Shown: in pieces, positions 13,501 to 22,800 of the stretch | Position numbering within the stretch: position 1 is the stretch's first letter | Layout of the letters: each line of letters starts with the position of its first letter | From: Portibacter marinus | GTDB taxonomy: Bacteria; Bacteroidota; Bacteroidia; Chitinophagales; Saprospiraceae | Direction of reading: 5' to 3' | Assembly: GCF_021533195.1 (NCBI RefSeq) | Contig: NZ_JAJNKB010000003.1 | Span: 1-64,000, forward strand | Length of the DNA stretch: 64,000 nucleotides | Notes under the pieces: model-generated | What the model saw: the letters and a program-made list of their open reading frames with translations, nothing else | The model's database searches: none | Told to the model about the DNA's origin: nothing | Translations under genes and position numbers: made by a program

Positions 13501-13588
13501 ATAGCTTAACTGCAAACTTCCAATAACTTATCCGATACTTATTTTTTCTGCCAAAGTACTCAATTGTTCTTTGTAAAAATTTTCTCAT
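1..13588 (-). CDS. Giant repetitive secreted protein, C-terminus beyond window (HYR-like/PKD surface protein A)
   Basis: The frame opens at an ATG (13588-13586) and stays open to base 1, at least 4529 codons; the 3' end is outside the window. Residues 1-50 are a basic stretch followed by a hydrophobic segment (KLSLFLVLLFVIPV), a likely signal peptide. A Cys-rich domain follows (CCGDELNDNAGC, FGDQVVLLDD), then an Ig-like segment, a PKD domain with WDFGDG near residue 415, and HYR-like modules (TDECGNS) from about residue 470. From about residue 1010 onward it is a tandem array of 89-residue units. The N-terminal 450 residues align by eye with the giant protein encoded just upstream, so the two are tandem paralogues. 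By family knowledge such proteins are T9SS-exported adhesins or filament proteins; the sorting domain is not visible here, so export by T9SS is inferred from the paralogue. No in-frame stop was found in the stretches I translated. Confidence 0.9.
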   Translation of the reverse strand, partial: MRKFLQRTIEYFGRKNKYRISYWKFAVKLSLFLVLLFVIPVDFKAQPCPEVGPTDIYPCPLNTVEFYEFDLSSGPEAFVSQEILGKQKVPCCGDELNDNAGCSIIEVTTHPQTVGIRIIISGANAQSGDIKFTNDPNNVCGGTQYSMNDFIGDGGELCLTGAGPFYIPVCKPGQNDYCVTIEGIAAESFGDQVVLLDDQVSCNYELNVTSTVVLENIVWTEIYGDLDYLDCGTPTLDCLNPTFTPPGDLDQVEDYEYQVCGEFVDENCGNTGILVCDTVNIQVIPQIIVDLDDVTVCEGDFPERVTAEIDPQEPTFSYTWYDAYDGPLGSGSIIRTGNQPFFDAPGPGQYSLYVLDNRMIFDCERSFTYNFNVIEQYQPVADIEIIFDECDLNVWFIASGSSDNTGTSNLEYEWDFGDGSSDNFEVGNYRYDDCGTYTIGLTVTDPDVVVDCDEDYTEIEITFDPDPPILTCPPTLSGQCDISEVPEYTVWDDFLNGGGIYSDNCPVDPSSFAFIDEDSDNQTCPETITRVYEIADGCGNTATCEQTILINDTTNPIIDPEANDIILECDAEEIDNQLQDWLDNHAGAAATDNCTDEADLVWTYFPANPVLSDECGETGSVEVTFFVTDECGNSSSTTATFTVEDNTPPSLTFCPLTSFSETVECEGSTINENVADQWHADNLQTLNNCLIDFCGTYVITDDYVFDDTPVGCGNEFNISVTYTITDDCGNFTSFVATIEFEDTSVPSITTPPFDLNLDCNDSTQDADIQSWLNMNGGATADDDCSEITWSHNYSGLDIICGSAGSVDVTFTATDDCGYFIQTVANITITDNTAPTVDCDPVSETLECDGPVANKAYADNWNAINIQTLIDCSSDECSDIRVESNYDYLNLTDGCGFTGDLVVTYSILDDCDNVTTRQATLSVVDNTAPEVTCDPLDDVFECEDDFNETFADFWNQTNITRLENCSNDLCGELTVTSDYDFSDFSDFCNSTITVTYFITDECDQVTTRQATLTIVDSTAPEFENTGNDENSECQGEIPADNTDYQDWILRFADVEVSDVCGDVSLSVIEGSWNSTDCVDQIQVEIIATDECGLTNTVIRTFTITDTRPPSFDNTGSDGSAECQGSDPALNTDYQAWITQFADVSVSDVCGNVSLSVNEGSWNSTDCVDEIQVEIIATDECGLTNTVIRTFTITDTTIPSIDDPGADGAAECQGSDPSANTDYQAWLANFAGVQSSDICGAITLSYVEGIWRLEDCVDEIQVEFISTDECGLTNSVFRTFTITDTTIPSIDDPGADDAAECQGSDPALNTDYQAWLANFAGVQSSDICGAITLSYVEGPWNSSDCVDEIQVEFISTDECGLTNSVFRTFTITDTRPPSFDNTGSDGSAECQGDDPALNTAYQTWLSQFASAVANDVCGDVILSVNEGSWNSTDCVDEIQVEIIATDECGLTNTVIRTFTITDTRPPSFDNTGSDGSAECQGSDPALNTDYQAWITQFADVSVSDVCGNVSLSVNEGSWNSTDCVDEIQVEIIATDECGLTNTVIRTFTITDTTIPSIDDPGTDGTAECQGSDPSANTDYQAWLANFAGVQSSDICGAITLSYVEGPWNSSDCVDEIQVEFISTDECGLTNSVFRTFTITDTTIPSIDDPGADDAAECQGSDPELNTDYQAWLANFAGVQSSDICGAITLSYVEGPWNSSDCVDEIQVEFISTDECGLTNSVFRTFTITDTRPPSFDNTGSDGSAECQGDDPALNTAYQTWLSQFASAVATDVCGDVILSVIEGSWNSTDCVDEIQVEIIATDECGLTNTVIRTFTITDTTIPSIDDPGADGTAECQGSDPEVNTDYQAWLANFAGVQSSDICGEITLSYVEGPWNSSDCVDEIQVEFISTDECGLTNSVFRTFTITDTTIPSIDDPGADDAAECQGSDPALNTDYQAWLANFAGVQSSDICGEITLSYVEGPWNSSDCVDEIQVEFISTDECGLTNSVFRTFTITDTTIPSIDDPGADGAAECQGSDPSANSDYQAWLANFAGVQSSDICGEITLSYIEGPWNSSDCVDEIQVEFISTDECGLTNSVFRTFTITDTRPPSFDNTGSDGSAECQGDDPALNTAYQTWLSQFASAVATDVCGDVILSVNEGSWNSTDCVDEIQVEIIATDECGLTNTVIRTFTITDTTIPSIDDPGTDGTAECQGSDPSANTDYQAWLANFAGVQSSDICGAITLSYVEGPWNSSDCVDEIQVEFISTDECGLTNSVFRTFTITDTTIPAIDDPGADGTAECQGSDPSANTDYQAWLANFAGVQSSDICGEITLSYIEGIWRLEDCVDEIQVEFISTDECGLTNSVFRTFTITDTTIPSIDDPGADGTAECQGSDPAVNTDYQAWLANFAGVQSSDICGEITLSYIEGPWNSSDCVDEIQVEFISTDECGLTNSVFRTFTITDTRPPSFDNTGSDGSAECQGDDPALNTAYQTWLSQFASAVATDVCGDVILSVNEGSWNSTDCVDEIQVEIIATDECGLTNTVIRTFTITDTTIPSIDDPGTDGTAECQGSDPSANTDYQAWLANFAGVQSSDICGAITLSYVEGPWNSSDCVDEIQVEFISTDECGLTNSVYRTFTITDTTIPAIDDPGADGTAECQGSDPSANTDYQAWLANFAGVQSSDICGEITLSYIEGPWNSSDCVDEIQVEYISTDECGLTNSVFRTFTITDTTIPSIDDPGADGTAECQGSDPAVNTDYQAWLANFAGVQSSDICGEITLSYVEGPWNSSDCVDEIQVEFISTDECGLTNSVFRTFTITDTTIPSIDDLGADGTAECQGSDPAVNTDYQAWLANFAGVQSSDICGAITLSYVEGPWNSSDCVDEIQVEFISTDECGLTNSVFRTFTITDTTPPTIDSEGADGTAECQGSDPAVNTDYQAWLANFAGVQSSDICGEITLSYVEGPWNSSDCVDEIQVEFISTDECGLTNSVFRTFTITDTTIPSIDDEGADGTAECQGSDPSANTDYQAWLANFAGVQSSDICGEITLSYIEGPWNSSDCVDEIQVEFISTDECGLTNSVFRTFTITDTTIPSIDDPGVDGTAECQGSDPAVNTDYQAWLANFAGVNSSDICGEITLSYVEGPWNSSDCVDEIQVEFISTDECGLTNSVFRTFTITDTTIPSIDDPGADGTAECQGSDPSANSDYQAWLANFAGVQSSDICGAITLSYVEGPWNSSDCVDEIQVEFISTDECGLTNSVFRTFTITDTTIPSIDDPGADSAAECQGSDPSANTDYQAWLANFAGVQSSDICGEITLSYVEGPWNSSDCVDEIQVEFISTDECGLTNSVFRIFTITDTTPPTIDNEGADGTAECQGSDPAVNTDYQAWLANFAGVNSSDICGEITLSYVEGSWNSSDCVDEIQVEFISTDECGLTNSVFRIFTITDTTPPTIDNEGADGTAECQGNDPSANTDYQAWLANFAGVQSSDICGEITLSYIEGPWNSSDCVDEIQVEFISTDECGLTNSVFRTFTITDTTIPSIDDPGADGAAECQGSDPSANSDYQAWLANFAGVQSSDICGEITLSYIEGPWNSSDCVDEIQVEFISTDECGLTNSVFRIFTITDTTPPTIDDEGADGTAECQGSDPAVNTDYQAWLANFAGVQSSDICGAISLSYVEGPWNSSDCVDEIQVEFISTDECGLTNSVFRIFTITDTTPPTIDSEGADGTAECQGSDPSANTDYQAWLANFAGVQSSDICGEITLSYVEGPWNSSDCVDEIQVEFISTDECGLTNSVFRTFTITDTTIPSIDDPGADGTAECQGSDPAVNTDYQAWLANFAGVQSSDICGAITLSYVEGPWNSSDCVDEIQVEFISTDECGLTNSVFRIFTITDTTPPTIDNEGADGTAECQGSDPSANTDYQAWLANFAGVQSSDICGEITLSYIEGIWRLEDCVDEIQVEFISTDECGLTNSVFRTFTITDTTIPSIDDPGADGTAECQGSDPSANSDYQAWLANFAGVQSSDICGEITLSYVEGPWNSSDCVDEIQVEFISTDECGLTNSVFRTFTITDTTIPSIDDPGADGTAECQGSDPAVNTDYQAWLANFAGVQSSDICGAITLSYIEGPWNSSDCVDEIQVEFISTDECGLTNAVFRIFTITDTTPPTIDNEGADGTAECQGSDPAVNTDYQAWLANFAGVQSSDICGEITLSYIEGPWNSSDCVDEIQVEFISTDECGLTNSVFRTFTITDTTIPSIDDPGADGTAECQGSDPSANTDYQAWLANFAGVQSSDICGEITLSYVEGPWNSSDCVDEIQVEFISTDECGLTNSVFRIFTITDTTPPTIDNEGADGTAECQGSDPAVNTDYQAWLANFAGVQPSDICGEITLSYVEGPWNSSDCVDEIQVEFISTDECGLTNSVFRTFTITDTTIPSIDDEGADGTAECQGSDPSANTDYQAWLANFAGVQSSDICGEITLSYIEGPWNSSDCVDEIQVEFISTDECGLTNSVFRIFTITDTTPPTIDDEGADGTAECQGSDPAVNTDYQAWLANFAGVQSSDI
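5802..7524. repeat. Recent segmental duplication inside the array (about 650 bp, offset 1068 bp)
   Basis: Bases about 5802-6456 match 6870-7524 with only two differences that I can find (in the Gly-Ser-Trp codons near 6107/7175). The offset of 1068 bp is exactly four 267-bp units. Flanking sequence on both sides diverges to the ordinary level between units. This indicates a recent unequal exchange or conversion of a multi-unit block. Confidence 0.85.
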
Positions 13589-13665
13589 TCACTAAGGTGT
13601 TCTCATTATGTAAAATGGAGTTCACCAGGAATTAATCAGTAGGTATAGATTAGATATACCAATAG

Positions 13666-13739
13666 AAAGACGATAATGTGCTTAGGTTCTAATACTTTCT
13701 AAGGGTTCCAGGCTCATTCCAGCATGGTTTATCGTCTTT
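13666..13739. repeat. 11-bp inverted repeat between the two giant genes
   Basis: AAAGACGATAA (13666-13676) is the perfect reverse complement of TTATCGTCTTT (13729-13739), separated by 52 bases. It lies in the 257-base gap 13589-13845 between the end of one giant gene and the start of the next. There is no T-tract beside it, so it is not a typical intrinsic terminator. It could be a long-stem mRNA element or a regulator site. The rest of the gap shows no gene. Confidence 0.4.
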
Positions 13740-13845
13740 ATGACGCTTAACCACATATAGATAGAACCCATTATGAAAAGCTTCCCCCATCCCAGTTGAT
13801 ATTCGGGAGTCATTTTAGTTAAATTTAACACATTTATATATGTCT

Positions 13846-16800
13846 TTATTTTATAAGTGTTACATCTCCTTTGAGCACTCTTTCGCTTCCATCAACTAAT
13901 GTTACAGTGGCATACCAAACGAAGACTGCAGGATCTACAGGAAATCCTTTAAAAGTGCCATCCCAACCAAACTCTTCCGCTCCTGGTGGGAAGTTTGCAT
14001 TTTCATAGATTAATTCGCCCCATCGGTCAAATATTTTCAGATCATCAATAATATCTACTTGATTTCCTGAGTACAAGGTGAAAAAATCGTTCTTCCCATC
14101 ATCGTTAGGAGAGAAAATATTGGGTGCATAAACCTTAGATCTGCGGTCCACAAAAATCCGAACATCTGCTACTTCTGTACAACCATCAATATCAGTAACA
14201 GTAGCTGTATACAAAGTCGTCTCAAAAGGCCATGCAAGCGGTGAAATACATTCAACACAACTAAGGTTTGCATCAACTGGTGACCAAACGATGGATTCGA
14301 CTAATGATAAATCAATATTGATCTCAGCTTGAAGTTGAACAGTATCGCCTAAATCTATTCTTTGGTCTTCTCCTGCGTCAATTTGCAAATCACGTCCTTC
14401 AGTTATTTCGATGTCTCTGCTTAGACTACAACCATTAGAACCCATAATGGTAACTGTGTAATTACCAGCCCTAAGATTATCCCAAACTGACTCTTCAGTA
14501 AATGAACCATTGTTTAAGGAGTACTGAAATGGTCCTATACCGCCGACCACATTGGTTACTGCAATCAAACCTTCAGTGTCTCCAAAACATGGATTTATCT
14601 GATCCAAATCAAAATCAACAATCGGTACAATATCGTCATCTACTATGACACTGTCTAGGGAAGAACACCCGTTTCTCGTATTGATTATTTCTAAATAATA
14701 AACACCAGTCGCATTTACTGTAGGTGAACTTGTATTTGATCCTGATATGATATTGCCTTCCGCCGTTGTCCATGAATAACTAAATTCTGTTCCAGTAGAA
14801 GAATTTGCTCCATTAAGATTTACTTCTGTGGTTATACAGTCTATAGTAAAGTTTGATCCTGCATTAGCGGTAGGATCTTCTCTATCCATTGTCACTGTTA
14901 CTGTATCCAAAGTACTACAGAAATTTACGGTATCCAGGACTTCAATAACATATTGACCCGCCTCTGATACTGAAACTGAATTTCCCCTTGCGTCACCTGT
15001 GATTATACCGCCCTGTAGTGCTGTCCAATTATATACAATGTTAGAATTAAACGTTGAGCCACTTGCATCTAAAACAACCTCTTCATTGTAACAATTCAGA
15101 ATATCAGGATTGGCAATTGCAGCGATTGGATAATTGACCAAACCTTCTACCAATACCGTATCAGTATTAATACATTGATTTTCTACATCCTCAATGATCA
15201 AAATATAAGAGCCTGGAACGTCTGTTTCGAATAAGAAATTATTAGCCAATGACAATGGGTCTCCATCAGGACCAATCCACGTATACTGATAATCTCCTTC
15301 ACTACTGTTCGTTGCATCGATGGTTACTTTGAGCTGCGCACAATTCAAAGTCTGATTCGGCCCAGCGTCTGCATTCGGGAAGCCCGGATCAATGGTTACC
15401 AAGACTGAATCGATCGTTCCACAACCACTAGCTCCATCCATCATTTCTAAGTAGTACCATCCCGGCTGATCTACTAATGGTGTCGCGGAGTTAGCACCAG
15501 ATATAATATTTCCATCTTGTGTAATCCACTGGAATTGTGTTCCTACAGATTGCGTTCCATCTAATCGCCCTTCCTGCATATCACAATTCAGCTCAAAACC
15601 TTGACCGGCTTCTGCTATCGGAAGTGGATTAATAATTGCAGTGACTTCTGCCCCTTCGTCATTACATGGAGCGATGGAAGAAATGGAATATCTAAATCTA
15701 TATGTTCCACTACTCAATTCAGAAGTTGAAAGTAGACCTACCGTTAGATCTAATGCAGTTCCTGGATTGCCTTCTAAAAGCTCCCATTGACCTCCTACAT
15801 CTTCATCTGACAATAAATCATACAGATCGATCTGCATATCTGTGAATTCACATAATTCTACTGGAGGCTCTGCTGTTCCCGCTCTCAATTGATCCATAAT
15901 TTCTACGAAAATAGTAGTGTCAGAAGTACAAAGGGGATCTACAACTTCCAAACTAAAAGTCAATCCATAAGTTCCAGGATCTGCACCCAGAATTTGAAGT
16001 ATTGATCCATTAATCTGAGCCGCATTACTACCTTGTGGTGTTTCTGATATACTCCAACTACCTTCATCGGAATCATTCTCTAATGTAGAAAGGTCAAAAT
16101 CCAGTTCAGTATTACAGAAAGGCCCAGCCTCACCTATATTAATCTCTGGACATGCACATTCCAGAACCGTTATGGTTAAGATGTAGGTATTGACCTCACA
16201 TAGTCCTCCTGTATTGTCCAGTTTATACTCAAACTGATATTCACCTGGTTCTACACCGTGAAAATCCAGGATGTTATCGACGAAGCTGGCACCTGAATTA
16301 GAAAGGTCTGTCCAGGTTCCTGAAGAAGATCCAGAAATAATCATCGTATCCAGGTCTATTATCGATCCTTTAAAGTCAAGATTGCAGATCTCCGTAAATT
16401 CTACGATCTCAGCTGCTTCAGATTCAAATACATTCACAAAAGCCTCACCACTCGTTTCACCTGTGCAATGTGCGTCCATGACACTATTGATCGAAATGGT
16501 TACATCTTCTGTTACATCTATCATCAATGTAAATGTACTGGAGTTAATGTCCGTAAAGTCAAAACTCTGATCATTGACCTGCACCTGGAAAGACCAGGGT
16601 GCCACGCCTGTCAACTCAATGTCTATAGAAGTTTGCTCGCCCAAGCATAAATCGAAATTGCCACCAATTTGAGCCGTCGGAGTAGTATACCATACGACCG
16701 GTTGACCTATCGCCACTGCCAGGCATTCGTCCGTTAAATCTACAAAACCATCTCCCAAGTCATTACCCACGACAGCCGAAATATAATAGGTCTGACCGTA

Positions 16801-19800
16801 GTTCATTTGATTAGGATCAAAACTAAAGTTGGCATCAAGACTTTGAGACAAAATATTGATTAAAGCCGTATCTGAGCCCTCATGTAACACAAACATCAGT
16901 GCATCATTAAAATCAAATTGCTGTGTTGCATCGTTATACACCCCGGAACCTGTCAGGCTTTCTCCACATAATTCAATGATATCGCTATTCATCACTCCGA
17001 CCTCCGTAATACATCCACAATCCTCTCCTGGCCCTGCAACCTCTATGATTTCGCATCCATTAATGTCAGTTACTTCAAATTGATATGCAGTACCAGACTG
17101 CAAAGTTTCGCTAGTGAATACATACGGCTCAATTCCAGAAGGATTATTGACCAGATTACCGTTAATCAAATAATTTGTAGGATCGCCACCCGATATCTCA
17201 AAGGAAACTTTATAGCCAGGCTCCAATGGATTGCATTGAGAAACTATATTTGTTACTCGTGGAGATCCATAAACTTCCACGATGGCATTTCCATCGCCAG
17301 GGCTTGCACAACCAGAAGCATTTGAAACATTTCCTATGGTATATTCTCCAGCCTCTGTAACGACTATTTCAAAGACGTCTTGATCCGTGTTAATAGATTC
17401 ATACAACTCCCCATCCTTAAAAACATCAAGTATCCAGTTGTTTCCATTCGCAAAGTTTATGGTCAATGTCTGACTCTCACCAAGATCAGAGCAAATTCTA
17501 CCTCCACCTGTCATTACCGCTTCAGGCACATCCTGACCTATTATTGTAAACTGTTGCTCATCACTACATGCCCCGATACCGTCATAGATATAAACCGTCG
17601 TTCCAGGTAATATCACATCTCCTACATTAAAGGTTCCTCCCGTTTGGTTAGGTCCTGCATAGTAAGATTCATTTCCAGACAGTTTATTTCCTGTGATATC
17701 GCCCAGGATATATTGATCACAGACGAATTGGTCACCTGGATTATCAATCGAAGGTGTCAATTCAATCACCACTTCAAAGGATTCTTCAACGGAACAATCA
17801 CCAGCATCTATATAAACATACACTGTCATAGATTCACTAATGGCTTCTCCAGGGCTCATGGTTGATCCCGTACCCAACGGTCCGGTAAAGAATTGAGCAT
17901 TATCAACTGCTGTTCCTGTAATTTCCGGGAGAACAAATTGGTCACAGGTGGAGACATCGCTTATTTCATCAATGGCAGGTGTCACACCAATGGTGATATT
18001 GAATGATTCTTCAGCAACACAAGCACCTTCATTCACATAAATGTACAAGGTCATAGATTCGTCAATCACTGTTCCTGGCTCGAAGGAATCACCCTGGCCC
18101 TCTGACTCAGTGTAGTATCTAGCTGAGGCTACTCCTGAACCCGAAATTTCTGGCAGCACATAACTATCACAAACTTCAATATCATCTACTGGATCAATAA
18201 TTGGCGTCGAGAGAATTTCTATGCTCAATATTTCCTCATCTGAGCAAATACCAGAAGCGTCAAATAAGTACAGTATTATACTGTTTTCGATTATCTCACC
18301 AGGGAATAGTCTGGTTCCATTTCCACCAGGCTCCGTATAATAAGATTCATTGCCAGATAATCTCTCCCCTTCTATTTCAGGCAATTCAAAAACATCACAT
18401 AATGAAACGTTAGAAATAGGCGTAATGTCTGGCGTTTCTAAAATAGAAACACTAAACATTTCTTCATCACCACAATCTCCCGCGCTGAGGTAAATATAAA
18501 GTGTTGTGGATTCATCGATTACTTCTCCTGCCTGGTATTGATTACCTGCACCACCAGGCTGAGTATAATAGGCCGCGCCTGATACACCAACTCCCTGAAT
18601 TTCAGGTAATGTATAAGAATCACAAATTGTTAAGTCCTCAATAGGCGTAATATCGGGCGTTTCAACAACCTCTATTTCAAAACTTTCCTCATCGAAACAG
18701 ATACCATCTTCATCATAGATATAGACCGTCATTGATGAGTTAATCACCTGGCCCTCGTTTAAAATAGTGCCATTTCCACCTGGTTCAGTATAGTAGGCCT
18801 CATTACCCGTTAGATTGGTTCCAGTAATCTCTGGCAATGTTAAGGCATCACACCCAGTCATTCCAGATACAGGATTAATGTCAGGTGTAGTCATTATTTC
18901 TACATCAAAACTCTCCTGATCACCACAGTCTCCTGCACTCAAGTACATGTATAGTGTGGTACTGGAAGTAATTGCATCACCTGCCATCAATTTGTCTCCC
19001 TGTCCATCTGGCATAGTGAAATAAGACGCACCGGATACACCTACACCTTGAATTTCAGGAAGAATAAACTCATCACAAATGACGACGTCATCATGCGGTT
19101 CAATGTCAGGTGTCTCAACAATTTCTATGACCAAAATCTCTTCGTCAAAACATTCACCGTTGTTATCGTATACATATATCGTGGTAGAAGAAGAAATTAA
19201 GTCTCCTTCAGCTAACACATCGCCATTACCACCAGATTCAGTAAAATACGATACATTATTGGAAAGAGCCGTACCTGTAATAGCTGGTAGTGGGACCTCA
19301 TCACAACCTGAAATGTTGGATGGTGGGTCAATATCAGGCGTTTCGAGAATTGTTATATTAAAACGCTCTTCGATGCTACAATCTCCCGCATCAACGTACA
19401 TATAGATCGTAATCGATTCTGAAATCTGTTCTCCTGCTGAATAAGAAGTGCCATTGCCTCCAGACTCCGTGTAGTACAACGCACTCCCGACCCCTACTCC
19501 TGTTATAGGCTCAAGGGTGTAGAAGTCACACTCAGTTCTGTCTGGCTGTGGATCTATTTCCGGCGTTTCGACTATTTCAATCGTAAAACTGACCTCCGTA
19601 GGGCAATCCAAAGCGATATCATAAGCATACAATGTAGTCGTTTCAGATATAAAATCACCTGGATCAAATGAATTTCCAGTTCCACCAGGACCATCATAAT
19701 AAGCCTCATTTCCTGTTAAATTCGTTCCAGTTATAGTCGGTAATTCGAAAACATCGCAGTTTGTAAAATTAGATATTGGATCCAACTCAGGAACAGGTAA

Positions 19801-22800
19801 AATGGAAATATTGAACTGCTTTTCATCAAAACAGGATCCTGCCTGAGTATAAATAAACAGTTGGATATCTTCATTTATGATGTCTCCAGGATTGTAACGT
19901 GTACCTCCCTGATTGGTTTCAGTGAAATAAGCTGCATCTCCGCTGATCCCTATTCCAGTGATGTCCGGAAGAGAATACTCGTTACATGCATTTACATCAT
20001 CCGGTTGATCAATTTCTGGAGTCTCAACGATGGAAACCACAAATTCATCCTCGCCTGAACAGCCATTGGCTATATCATAAGCATATAAGGTAATGTCATC
20101 GTTGATGATGTCACCAGGTAGGTATTGATCTCCTTCACCATTAGGTTGCGTGTAATATGCTTCGTCTCCTGATAAATTTGTCCCTCCTATTGGCGGGAGC
20201 GTATAAGCATCACAACTTGCAGCATCCGGTTCTGCAATGGGATTAGGCGTCTCGAAAATAGTAATTTCAAATTCAGTCTCGGCTACACAATTGGGTTCTG
20301 TACCCGACTCATCATAGATATACATGGTACCACTAAAGTCTATGATATCTCCTGGTTCATATTGAACTCCTGTTCCTTGTGGGCCAGTATAGTAAGCTTC
20401 ATTTCCTGAGAGATCGTTACCGTCTATAGCCGGCAATATTAATTCTTCACAATTCTCTAGTGGACCTGGATTAAAGATTTCAGGGTTATCGAGAACACGT
20501 AAGGTTACTTCTGCAATATCTGAACAACCATTAAAGTCAGTTACGGTCACAAAGTAAGTATCCTCCTCTGAAATTGTAATGGTCTCTTCAGTGGTAGTAG
20601 GGGCACTCCACTCATAGGAATAAGGCATCACCCCTCCGGATGCTACTGCTGTAAGGATTACTTCTCCGTCTATGCATATTACCGGGTTTTGAGGACCAAG
20701 CACCACATTTAATGCATCATCAGTCTCAGCAACTACTATATCTCGGATTAACTCACAACCTATGTCATCAGTAATGGTGACAGTGTAGGTTCCCGCGAAT
20801 AAATCGGTAAGTTCGGTTTGATCATCATTACCCGCATCAGACCAAGTCGTGCTATAAGGTTCTGTTCCACCTGATATGGTTAGGAATATTTCTCCAGTGT
20901 TCTCACCAGTACATAAAATTTCTGTTATTTCTTCTTCTGCCTCCAATGGTTCAGCTTCAACTGTTATCTCCTGGTCTACAGCAAACGAATTGTCTGAACA
21001 ATCGACAACGCTATACGCTCTGGTGATGATCAATGGATCTCCTGCACAACCAGATCCACCATTATCCGTTTCACCTACAAAAGTTACCAATGGATTAGGA
21101 TCGCAAAGATCTGCTTCTCCTAAAACTACTTCCACATTGACGTTTGGAATTTCCGATAAATAAGTCAGTGTCAAATCAATAATCTCATCAGCTACTGGTG
21201 GTGTTGTATCTTCAATAGTGATGGTAGCTTCGCATGTAGATTCCCTGCCGCATTCGTCCCTTGCTACAAAGGTAACTGTTGCACTTCCAATGCCCTCGCA
21301 AGGTCCATTAATTCCATCAAAATCGTCATCTAAAAATACCAATGAACAATCGTCTGAAGCAGAAACATCATCTAGCCAATTCACAATATCTGAAGTATTA
21401 CCGTTACCATCACATTCCACAGTTAAATCGTCTGGGCAACTAATAGCAGGCGGTGTCTCATCCACCACAGTAATAATTTGAATACATTCGGCTGTTTCTC
21501 CACAGTTGTTGGTAGCTGTCCAGGTTCTGGTAATGATGGCATTTCCGGGACAAGTTTCATCTACTTCATCTTCATAAGTTACCGATTCAATACCACAATT
21601 ATCAAATCCTTCTGCGAATCCAGTTACAGAGGGGTCTGTATCAGCGGGGCAATCTAATGTAACATCGTCAGGACAAACAATCGTAGTTTCACTATCGTCT
21701 ATAATAGTAATACTTTGAATACATTCCGTTTCATTGCCACACACATCTGTGATGGTCCATATTCTTATGATTTCTCCGGCTCCATTACATGGATCTAATC
21801 CACTTAAGTCATCTTCATATTCTACCAATGGATCCTGATCACAATTATCTGTAACAACAGGTAGCCCAGTTATGGTGGGATCTGTATCAATGGAACAATC
21901 CTCATCTAATGCCAGGGTTATATCTGGAGGACATTCAACAATCGGATTAGTATTGTCTTGTACAACAATGGATTGAACGCAAGTAGTGACATTGCCACAT
22001 ACATCTGTGACTGTCCAGGTTCTGACGAAAGTGCCCGTTCCATTACATTCGGTCAATGGTGAGAAATCATCTTCGTATGAAATTTCCGGATTAGCATCAC
22101 AATTGTCTAACACCGTAGGTTGTCCGGTAAAACTAGGGTCGATGTCAAAGCTACACTGACTGTCAAAGGTAACGGTCACTTCATCCGGACAGATGACTTC
22201 AGGTGCAGTTATATCTTGAATGATAAATAGTTGCTCACATGTAGAACTGTTACCACATGCATCTGTCACAGTCCAGGTCCGAATAATGGTACCCGTTCCA
22301 TTACATCCATCCAAACCAGTTACATCATCTTCGAAGAAAATGGTCGGTGATACATCACAGTTATCTGTGATCGTCGGAACCCCTACTATTCCAGGATCAA
22401 GGTCTATTTCACACTGTGTATCATAGTTGATGGTAGTGATGTCTGGACATATTATCTCCGGAGCAATAACATCTATGACTGTAATATTTTGTATGCATAT
22501 GGTTTCGTTTCCACAAGCATCAGTGATGGTCCAGGTCCTAACGATTAAACCTGTTGCATTACATTGATCTAAACCGCTGACATCATCTTCGTAAATGATT
22601 TCGGGATTCTGATCACAGTTATCCGTGACAGTAGGTGTTCCTAATACACCAGGATCCAAATCCAGATCACAATTGTTATCGTACTCCACAGTTACATCTG
22701 CTGGACATGTCACCTCTGGTTCCGTAATATCTATCACTGTGATGATTTGGTCACAAGTGGCCACATTTCCACATTCATCTTCAACTCGCCAGGTTCGTGT

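Noticed and set aside
1-13588. Frameshift or pseudogene in the downstream giant gene
   Set aside because: The unit anchors stay on the 267-bp grid and the frame at base 13588 matches that at base 2; no in-frame stop was found in the translated stretches.
13589-13845. Intrinsic terminator in the gap between the two giant genes
   Set aside because: The only clear inverted repeat there has a 52-base spacer and no T-tract; recorded as a repeat only.
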